Positions 23,667 to 33,500 of a stretch of 64,000 bases of DNA are shown one piece after another. Under the pieces are notes generated by a model, which saw only the letters and a program-made list of their open reading frames with translations, made no database searches and was not told the origin of the DNA. The stretch comes from Sanderia malayensis. Taxonomy: Eukaryota; Cnidaria; Scyphozoa; Semaeostomeae; Pelagiidae. The position numbers and the translations under genes are program-made. Within the stretch, counting starts at the first letter, position 1. Each line of letters begins with the position of its first letter. The stretch lies in NCBI GenBank assembly GCA_013076295.1, contig RQOL01000906.1:310001-374000 (forward strand), given 5' to 3'.

Positions 23667-25558
23667 AGTGAGTAAAATGCCCTTTCCCCTTATTTATTTT
23701 AGGAATGTTCTTATTTATATAGACAAAGTATCATACCGAAAGCTACGTTATTCCTAGCTAGTCGTCTGGTCTGGGAAGCAACGTAAGATACGCATATCCC
23801 AACCCATATTTATGTAGCTTACAAGTCTGCATAGTGCATTTGCATGCTTTGGGTATCATGTGAAATAATTTTTTTTCAGTGGTTAAAGGAAAGTCCAAGT
23901 AAGTAAAGCGGTATTTTCTTGAATACATTTTTTTATTTAAAATTGTACTTTAAAATTTATATATAATTGGATTTCGTATCCTTGAAGGGTTACCTTCCTT
24001 TGTGGGTTTGAATCCACGAATGGTCGGAACCGCGAACTTCAAGCCGTCAGCCAAAGCCAACTCAGCTGTCCATCCTTTCGAGGTCGGTAAATGAGTACCC
24101 AGGGTATTCGCTCTAGAATATCATTTTGGGGACACAAGCTGCAGGCCCACATCTCAGACTGCAGAGTATGGCAAGTGCACACCTAAGATATTTTTCCAAA
24201 AATTTCGTTGCACACTTGTTTGTTGGGCGTGGTATGGGTGTGTAAAGACACTTGCACACTTGATTTTTTGCGTGTGCACACCCAAGATTTCGTCGAAAAG
24301 TGCCATACATTAATCCCCAAAAATTTCGGACGGTTTAATTTTCGGACAAATATACAGTCCGAAAATTTAACCGTCCGAAATTTTTAGTATCCGAAAATTT
24401 TACCGTGCGAAAATTTTACTGCCAATAAACTATATATAAAAGTTGCGAAGTATATTTCTTTATACTTCCGATATGTTTTATTGACCAAGCAAAAAGTTAG
24501 AAAGTGACTGCTATGTCCTGTACATATAGAAACGAAATAGAAATAGCAAGAAAGTGTGAAAATACTTGGTTTTGTTAGCTATCACTTAAAAATGCATGCT
24601 AGGTGTGGTCAAACAAAACAATCCATAACAGAGTCAACGTTTCGTTCAGGCATCCAATACGAATATAGCAGGATTCTTCTCATCATTTGATTAGCTTGAT
24701 TGATCCTCGTCTTCAGTATGATCATCATCAAGCATGATTAGCAGCAGCTCAGCTTTCTCTAAGTTCTCTGATTCATTTCCTTTTGTGTTTGGAAATGGTT
24801 CATCTGAGAATTCCCCAGTTTCGTTGTCGACTTTCCTCGATTTTGATACAAACTAGAACTGTATTCGTGTACTCAATCATTAGTGTTGCGTGCTTTGTTG
24901 AAGATCTCATTGTTAAATGTTGTGTTATGAACTTTGAAGATACTATCCGAAAGTCCTTCGAGTCTTTACATTTTGTCCAAAATTGTCCGAAATCAGGATT
25001 TTTCAGTCCGAAATTTTCTGTCCGAAAATTAAACGTCCGAAATTAAACCGTCCGAAATTTTTGGGGGATTAATGTACTCTGCAGTCCTACCCGCATCAGC
25101 TGTATAGTTGCCAGAACCCCCAGCCTGCATTAACTAATAAATTTTGCTTGCTGCTTGCAACCTTCACTTCTATTATTAACCTTCATCATATGATCATGGT
25201 TTATAATTTCATTGCACTTGCAGGAGGATAGTTGTTCGGCTTGTAAGCTGTGCTCAAACTGGATATTTTTATACATTGACAAGGAATCGGTTGAAGGATA
25301 AACTTGAGTTGATGAAATATGACCCGAGAGGTATGATAAAACACAATTTCAAACCAAACTGTTTGAAATTTATTATAAGCTAAAGAGTGTTTACAGATTT
25401 TAACATTATGAAGTCTGAAAGGTTACGTTTTGATATATTTCTCTCCATGTATTTATTAGTATTTTTGTTCAAACTTTGTTTCAGTTAACAAGCATGTACT
25501 ATTCACAGAGCAGAAAGTAAAGAAAGGTGAACAAAAAAGCAAAGCAGATAGGAGCTAA
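23667..25558 (+). CDS. MRPL33: Mitochondrial ribosomal protein bL33m
   Basis: Four coding pieces: 23667 (one base), 23880-23898, 25224-25330, 25485-25558. The predicted exon 1 ends ...AAGACA before GTGAGT, and the next exon begins TGGTTAAAGG, so the start ATG is split by an intron after its A. The result is 66 residues, MVKGKSKRIVVRLVSCAQTG..., matching human MRPL33 (65 residues) almost end to end: basic start, VR(L/M)VS..GTG-like turn, TRNRLKDKLELMKYDP, then VLFTEQK. It is a protein of the mitochondrial large ribosomal subunit; the family can be imported without a long presequence. Intron 2 carries a 771-bp MITE. It converges on TTLL12 with a 215-bp gap. Exons 3-4 are certain; the split start is inferred from phase and length. 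Confidence 0.85.
23975..24040 (-). repeat. Dispersed repeat with a B-box-like core (copy 1)
   Basis: The minus strand reads GGTTCCGACCATTCGTGG...TTCAAACCC..., close to the plus-strand sequence at 42247-42303. The GGTTC(G/A)AA(T/A)CC core resembles a pol III B box, hinting at a tRNA-derived SINE fragment, but no A box is evident. Confidence 0.35.
24306..25076. mobile_element. MITE with TTTCGGAC repeats, 771 bp, in an MRPL33 intron
   Basis: The ends TACATTAATCCCCAAAAATT and the complement of TTTTTGGGGGATTAATGTA are inverted copies. Next to each end the block TTTCGGAC or GTCCGAAA recurs several times. The central part is ordinary AT-rich sequence without a transposase. Confidence 0.75.
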
Positions 25559-25773
25559 TGGAAGAAGTAAGTGAACCATGTTTGTGTATGCATGAAGAGT
25601 CTCGGCAAAATCTCTTTGCTAGTTTTTTTATAAAAATAGCAGAATGCAGAGAAGAAAATCAAGCCAGCATGAGAGACAATTTAAACCAATTTTTAATCAC
25701 AAAACTGAAACAGCTTCTATTTTGATTATGCATATGTATTTTAGTTTATCATTTATCTAAAAACTCAGATGCC

Positions 25774-28700
25774 TTATGAAGTTTCAATCTTTACAAGACA
25801 GTCCCCTACCAAAACAGGTTTTTTATCAAAATCATGTATAAGAGTAGAAAGTATGTTTGTGAGTACACTTTCATTTGCAAAAGATGGCAATGAGTCAATT
25901 CCGACCAATAATGGTTCAAGCTTTGAATTAAAAACAAAATCAGCATTGACCAAAGCAAATGATTTCATATTATCAAAGCTATTAAGGTTATTCTTCATCG
26001 AGTTGAAAAGTGATCCCACACAAGCAAATATCTTGCCTTCGATGTCTTTCCAAGTGCATTCTGTAAGATTCTTTTTGGCAATTTGGAGAATCACTTTCTT
26101 GAGCTCCTCAAACTCATCTTGTCTGTTTGTGTTTAATGACTCTTTGGGTTTCTTTGTGATTAAAGATGAATTATCATATTCATCTAGCATCTTTGACTGA
26201 TTGAATGGTGTTTTTGCAGTGGTTATGTAAGGGCATGTATGAACAAACATCTGCAGTTTGGGTTGTGTCTGTTTTATAAGAATGACATATGAGAGGGAAA
26301 ACACTCTTCCTTTGAACAATGGTCCATTCAGTGCAACTGCAACAAACAAAAATTGATGTGAATATTTATAAAACCAAACTTACAAGCAAATAATAATTCA
26401 AAAGGGTCACTTACATTCCGATGCTATTATGTTTCCTGCTTCCGACAAGCGAGCTATTCTCAACAAGTGTCCAGTTATAACTGGTTCAAATTCAGCAGTG
26501 GAAGAATCACTTGTACGCAAAATCCAATAGGTGTTTGGTTTTTCATTCACAGCCATGTGAATGAACTGACTCATCTCATCGCACAAAACAAATGTTCTTG
26601 GAAACCAGGCAGGGCAACCAAAGTGATCTTTCACATGTTTTGCAAGTTGATGTTTCTTTAAGACCATATCCTCATGTTTAAAATGACTAATCAGTGCCCC
26701 AGAATTGATAGCACCAATGTGTGGTTGCTTATAGGGCAATAGTATGTCTGCATCAGTGATGTTTTTTGTCGCAGCACAACCAAGCCTGGCTACAATTGTT
26801 TTCAAACTTTCAAACTCAACATAATCACAGAAGATGGTTTTTCTTGCACCAGAGGTGCCACTGACACCAATGTCAATAAAGTTAATGTCATCTGCAATTG
26901 ATTTGGCAGAAATTTGAGATTTTTCTAGCAAGATAGTTTTTGGAACATCCATCAATTCATCTGGGACCAGAATAGACACTCTGGCATTGTAATTATCCTT
27001 TGTCTCACCATGAAGAATATTTGGAAGGAAATTTCTTGTTATCTGCTCACCGTCTCCAATATCTCGCAATGGCCAAATCAGACTAAAAGCAATACCTTTG
27101 TTGAGGAAGAAGAATGGCATGCATGCAAAATTTGGCTCAGAGCTGTGTTGCATGGAGCTGCCAACTTCATCCATGACATACCATTTGGGAGCATGCTGCT
27201 TGCTTTGTTGGTCCCTATTGGAACCAATGGTGTATGTTTGATTACAAAGCCACATTGCATCGAGAACTTCTCTTATCTCAGTTGACTTCTTCATTTCATT
27301 TCTCCAAGCTGCCTGCTCAATTTCAGATGCAGACAGTTGCTTTTCTCCCTTTATCAGCTCCTGTGGATATCAAAAACAAAAACCTTTAGGCAAGCAATAG
27401 CAACAGTTTAGATTAGTTAATGAAGAAAGCAGACATTGCCAATGTCCTAGGTTTTTGTTAAATTTCACAGGTTTATAGAGCATTTATTGAGTTGAAGATT
27501 GAAAGGGGGTGTTATGGAACTTTTTAAAACAAAATGGAAACACAGGTAAGGAGCATTCACTGGTGGAGCAGAACATTTATCACAGGGGTATTCATTCAAA
27601 GCATTATGACATGTCATGTTTCACACTTCACATCGTGGTTTTAACATGGTTTGTTCACTTACTGTCATTAGTCTCTCAGATGAATCTTTTTTCCTCAGAG
27701 CCATGCATAGCACCCCTGAAGACTCAATAGACCAATAGCTCTCATCAACTAACACATATTCACTCAGATCGCCATCAATAATAACTCCCATGCCATCAAC
27801 TTCTAGTTTCCAGTGTGAGGCATTTAACTGGCTTTTTACTCCCTGCTTCTTCGTGCACGGCTTTACTGCTACATAAACGTAAACAAACCCATCTTCAACA
27901 CTATCAGTCCAGTTATATGTTGCTGTCATAGCAGCACCCACACCCTTGCCTTTTTGTTTCAAAAAGCCAGCATACAGTTTCTCCATGTAGCTCTCTGAGA
28001 TATCGGCTGCAGACAGCTCAGGTGCACATGATGACATTGCTTTTTTGAATTCCTCATATGAACACATGCCACCATCCTCCTGTTTCTTCTCCTCCCTTGG
28101 GGCACTACCTGATGCTATGCGATCTATTGCATCAATGATGCATTCATTTGACTCCTTCAAGGCTAACCTGTTTATTAAAGACACAAATCATGTCAAACTG
28201 CATTGACCAATTATGAAAAAACACTGTGCAATAACATGCATTAGAATGTTTGTGACAGAGGATAATCAAGACAAATAGAGCCAACTGTACACTGCTGACT
28301 GTGGAATGAGATCTGATCAGATATCACTCTGCTGTCAGCAGTGTACCTTCTTCCCTACCTTGCCTCATCAAGGCTACATGAGCACATATCACTCACAACT
28401 TTTTCCATGCCATAGTTGCCACTGTCATTATCTGACAGCAAATCAATGCTCTTAAAAGCAAACATTTCCTGCATTCTCAACAGAAGTTGTGGCATTTTTT
28501 CCAACTGTTGTTTAGCAACATTTCCTCCATCACTTGTCCAAGCATGATCAACCAAAAATATGTCACCATGCTTTCCAATGCTCGTCTTTGCAATTAATTT
28601 GTACTTTCCTAGATGAGATGTTTATTGAATTGTTGTAATTATTGACAAACCCCGGGCTCGAAAATTCCCCAAAAATAGTTAAAATACGTGATATTGAATT

Positions 28701-29158
28701 GGTATGGTTGTAAATTTAGTTTGGTAGGTTAGGTAATTTTAATTATTAACAGGTCAAAGACTTGCAGGAAAACAAACAAATAAAATATATTGCCTGTTCA
28801 AAACTTAATAAACTTCAATGAGCTCTCGGAGCGGAGGCTTATTTAGGTTCTAGATGGAGGTACTAAAAGAGATGGGGGCTAAAGTGATATTTAAGGTAGA
28901 GTATCTAAAAGTTACATGCAGGCAGATGATAGTGAATAGACGTGAAGTGAAGGAAGTGGCCTGGCCTGCCTGGCCTTGCCTAACTTGACTACCTTGTCCT
29001 TCATCGCCATTTTTCTCCGAGAAAACGAACACATTACCCGCATCGAAAACTATATCTGGAAAGAGTTTACTGTAGAGATTGGGAATCAGATCCTCCGGCA
29101 ATCCTATTGCCATCAACTGAGCTAAATGATCAGATAAAAAATCTTTTGCAGACGCCAT
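25774..29158 (-). CDS. TTLL12: TTLL12-like protein with an inserted NudC/CS-like domain
   Basis: Five exons (minus): 29158-28993, 28608-28359, 28167-27663, 27360-26415, 26336-25774. All are in phase, giving 809 residues (human TTLL12 has 644). Family marks are FDAGNVFVF, IFLVDHAWT, WYVMDEVGSSMQH (from residue 367), FSLIWPLRDIGDGEQ and FPRTF. TTLL12 pairs an N-terminal SET-like part with a C-terminal tubulin-tyrosine-ligase fold and acts in the cytoplasm. Exon 3 (residues 140-307) has no counterpart in human TTLL12; it holds YNWTDSVED...IIDGDLSEYVLVDESYWSIES, the pattern of a NudC/p23-type CS domain (about 223-300), which binds Hsp90 or folding clients. In the ligase part the usual Lys-Pro is replaced (WILRTS, 586-591) and the Glu/Asn metal motif is not visible, so ligase activity is unlikely. 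Confidence 0.88.
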
Positions 29159-29253
29159 TTTGTGCACGTGCTTCATGGAGCAGGAGAGGAGAGGAGCATT
29201 GAAGTGAAGAGGAGCAACCTAGAACCCAGGGCCCTTTTAGCTTCGCTGAAATG

Positions 29254-29588
29254 GCCACGAGGAACATTTTTCATGCGCATGCAATGCAACATTGCTCCAT
29301 TGCAAGCGCATGAAAAAAACTCGCTCGTGGCCCATGGTAATTTCTCCTCTGCAATGCAACAAATAACACTGCATGGAGCAAAAAATTTGTTGCGGGAGCA
29401 CGGGGACAAAATAGATTCAGATCTATTTTGTCCCCGTGCTCCTGCAACAAAATATTTGCTTTGGAGCAACAAGCAACAGAAATTAAACAGTCTTTGCAAC
29501 AATTTGTACCTGGCTCCACGGGGAACATTTTCAGGCGCAGCTATGGGACATGTTGCATTGCATGCGCATGAAAAATGTTCCTCGTGGC
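29254..29588. mobile_element. Foldback/hairpin element upstream of TTLL12
   Basis: Outer arms of about 39 bp (GCCACGAGGAACATTTTTCA..., and its complement ending at 29588) are perfect inverted copies. A second, inner hairpin centred near 29418 has arms of about 33 bp around GAGCACGGGGACAAAATAGA and its complement. Its edge lies 96 bp upstream of the TTLL12 start codon. The open frames crossing it on both strands are by-products of the symmetry. Confidence 0.75.
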
Positions 29589-30529
29589 ACCTTAGCTTTA
29601 CGTCCCAGTGCCTCGCTCGCAACTCCCTCAACACAAGGTAGACTCATTACATTACGTCCCTGTGCCTCACTCGTTTTTGCTCGCTCGTTTGAAGGATTTA
29701 TGGACTTACAGCTCAGCTCAATAAGTGGAAAAAATCTCCTCGCGGCGACAAGTTTTTGTCGCTCCAATCAGATTGCAGTATTTAGCTTTTAGACAATGGC
29801 CATTGTTTGCTTTGACCAATCACGTTCAACCACAATTTAGCCAAGAAAAGTGAGGTAATTTTTGGATGACTGGAATGATTGGATAAATTGGATAAATATC
29901 CAATTTTTTATATTTGAACCAATTTAAAGCATCTTCTTGATGAGCAATAATCATAAAACCTCCCGAAACAAACACGCTGGTTGAAGCGAGTGTAAACTGT
30001 TTCCAGTTTAGGCAGAATTCGAGCGGCAAAAACACGACAGATATAGTTTTCTCAAACGTATATCATAAACAGCAAACCGACCTTGGCCTTTCTCAAGAAC
30101 CAAGTATATATCTCTAACTAACTTTTACAAACATAAGCATATGGTTTTAAATACAAAGTTACGATGACTAATTTAGCGAACTATCCAATCAAAATTAAGA
30201 ATAACAAGAAAGGTGCGAATAGAAAAGTTATGTTGATTATAAGCTTAAACGGATACAATCTAGGTTATACAAATGACAAACAAATAAGCCGAATATAGTA
30301 TGAATATAAACTTGTGTCAACGTTATGGAAAAACAATCTTAGTCAATCAAGACTTTATATTGATGATACATAAAGGCGGAATATCAATACTCTAAGGAAA
30401 TAGCTATGTAATGAAATGCTGCAAATAGGATCACACATAATATAAGAGAGAAAAACAAGCTAGAAAACACAAGTGATGACGCAATCTAAGCAGCAAGGAT
30501 AACAGCGCAGGCGCGGGGAATACGCAGTA
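29589..30529. other. Spacer between TTLL12 and LRRC74-like genes
   Basis: No recognisable gene. The first 200 bp continue the G+C-richer sequence next to the hairpin; the rest is AT-rich. The end of the LRRC74-like gene lies at its right edge. Confidence 0.5.
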
Positions 30530-33500
30530 TTACACGAGGCTCAAAAACCTTCTGCCTCGAATTAACGGTCTGCATTGTTGTAAGGAGATAGAGACATGCT
30601 TTTTCATTAATATTGCATTTACTATATGCTACAATATACATATTGTAAAAACGATGGATCTTTTTGAAACACTGCGTCATTAAGAACTGCAATGTCTTTC
30701 CTTCTCAGCAAAAGAATCTCTTATGCTGTTTGGTCTGCCTGTTTATCCTTTGTAGTTTCAGATGTCGAATTCTTCGGGAAGCCAAGAGAGGTATCCCTAA
30801 AAGCAGTATAGAATACCTGCTTACGATTATAACTAACCCAGTTGCCCCATGCCCCAAATGCAAAGGCTTGTGTTCTTTTGGGACATTGCTGGGTCTGATA
30901 AAGCTACTAAATGCGAAATACTACAAACGAAGCTTTGGCAATTATCACTACCATAGTATCACTTGGTCTGGCAACATAGCAACATGAAAGGCCACTTACC
31001 GATATAGAATATTGCCATGCCGATCAGATTTTAATTTCGCAGTCATTGACAGTTTTTCTTCATTGTTCAGCAGCAGGCCCATAGACTGCAAAATAAATCG
31101 GGGGCTAGTATTTGTATATTATTGCAGCATATTGTAGCATATTGCTACTCTGAATTCATTACCCCCGTATTGTGTTAGAAATTTTGTGCTGGTATTAATG
31201 GTTGCAAACGTTCCAAATGGTTGCGAATCCCGGCTGTACAAAGACGAAGGGCTGGGGAACTAACCTTTACTGCATCAAAAAACTCGTTTTGGGCAACTTT
31301 GAGTGTGCTGTTGGGATCGAGTTTTCCCAACACAGCTGTCCATCGGTCCTTATTTTCTGCAATCAAGCTTAGCAGCTTCTCAAGAGAAGTTATTTGTCTG
31401 CATTCAGCAAGAACTTCAATTTTCTTTGTTTCCTTCACCCTCTCGTACAATTTGTCGAAGTCTTCATCAACAAGAATTCCCTGTGGTAAATTATAAAGTA
31501 ATTTATACCTATCCTTATTATGCATGTAGTAATTAACTCTTTGGCGTTCTATTGTTTATTTATCTTATGAACTATCGTTAATGTTTTTTTGTCTTGCTTT
31601 CTTGTTATCGACGAATTCCCCTGGAGGGGGGGAATACTGGTTTCTGAACAGTCAATGTCAAAACCATGGAACTATCAAAGCAATAGTGTATGCAAGAAAC
31701 TTTAACTTTGACTAACCCTAAAATAGAGTTTGTTGATGCTTATTTCAGCCATTGCATCAATTGCTGCCAATATTGTATGAGCACCATTTGAGGTTATCGG
31801 GTTTCCATCCATCTAAAACACAGTATACAACCATCACCAACGACTTTAACCCGTCTATATCAAATATTTTGTTTTGTCAGTAAAGTAGACGCAGGCATAC
31901 ATCAAATTTATAACTGCCAGAAGTCAGAACCCCCAGCCTGCGTTAACAAATGAATATTTTGTGATAAATATAAATAAATAACAAATAATGAAATTAATGA
32001 ATATATATTCCTTGCTTGCTTGTTGCTATAGTACGGAAGCCGAGAAGGGTCAATCTCGATTTCATTTACAAATCCTGAAATATATTACAAATCTTCGTTT
32101 CGAAAAGAAATCTGCATTAATAAATCTATGAAATCCACATTCCATTGGAAAATCCAGAAATATTTTTAATATCCACAATTCATTTGAAAATCCATATTTC
32201 ATTTGAAAATCCACATTTCATTTGAAAATCCCGAAATATTTTTAAAATCTTCATTTCGTGTCAAAATCCACATTTCGCTGAAAAGTATGGAGTCAGGTAG
32301 TGGACAAATTGGGTGACTTTTTTGATGGGATTGAAACACGCTTAGTGGAATTGAATTGCATGATTAGTGGAACCCAAAAGCGTTTTGTGGCATTGAGTTC
32401 ATTTAGTGGGCGACGCCGAACTTAATTAATGGGAGAAGAAACAAGAAGTGATTGACTGGAATTTTAGTGGGTGAATTCATTTAGTGGGTGAACGGTGGGT
32501 GAATTCACTTAGTGGAAGAACTCTTTTAAGGTGCTTTTAGTGGGTGAACTCCGAAGTGGGTATACGTCTTAAGTTTGTCAGCTTGTAATCTCCTACATTT
32601 GTTTCTGGACTCTGCCTTGGGAAGGACATGATAAGAACGAAAGGTCTAAGCTATTGTACTTGTCAATATTATACAGGCGTAAACATTTTACCCACCTCGG
32701 AGTTCACCCACTAAAAGCTCCTTAAAAGAGTTCTTCCACTAAATGAACTCAATGCCACAAAACGCTTTTGGGTTCCACTAATCATGCAATTCAATTCCAC
32801 TAAGCGTGTTTCAACAAAGTCACCCAATTTGTCCACTACCTGACTCCATACTTTTCAGCGAAATGTGGATTTCGACACGAAATGAAGATTTTAAAAATAT
32901 TTCGGGATTTTCAAATGAAATGTGGATTTTCAAATGAAATATGGATTTTCAAATGAATTGTGGATATTAAAAATATTTCTGGATTTTCCAATGGAATGTG
33001 GATTTCATAGATTTATTAATGCAGATTTCTTTTCGAAACGAAGATTTGTAATATATTTCAGGATTTGTAAATGAAATCGAGATTGACCCTTCTCGGCTTC
33101 CGTACTATAGTGCTTGCCAAATCTTGCAGAAGATATCCCCTATCATGCAATGCGATACTACAATTGTCCACTGTCTAGTCTACTGTCTATTGTCTATTTT
33201 GTACTTGTGAAACGATTATGCACTTGTACAATGTCTCCTTACCCTGAGAATCTCGAGTGTGTTGTTCTTCTGTATTCCCCTGGCAAGGGCTGTAGCCCCG
33301 TCAGCGCCAATTCTGTTATAGCTGGAAATACAGAATGATGCTGATGTTGATGATTGCTATTAACGATAGTGATCATTAGTGGCAATGCAGCATTGCCATA
33401 CATGACTGTGATATATGTACCTTACGTCAAGCTCTGTTAGAGTATTATTTGCACTTAGAGCCTCAGCAAGAGCAAGTGCACCAATATTGCCAAAGCCATT

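Noticed and set aside
29162..29641. Overlapping ORFs of 159 and 153 codons on both strands
   Set aside because: They span the double hairpin and mirror each other, so their length follows from the inverted repeat. No family resemblance and no splice logic.
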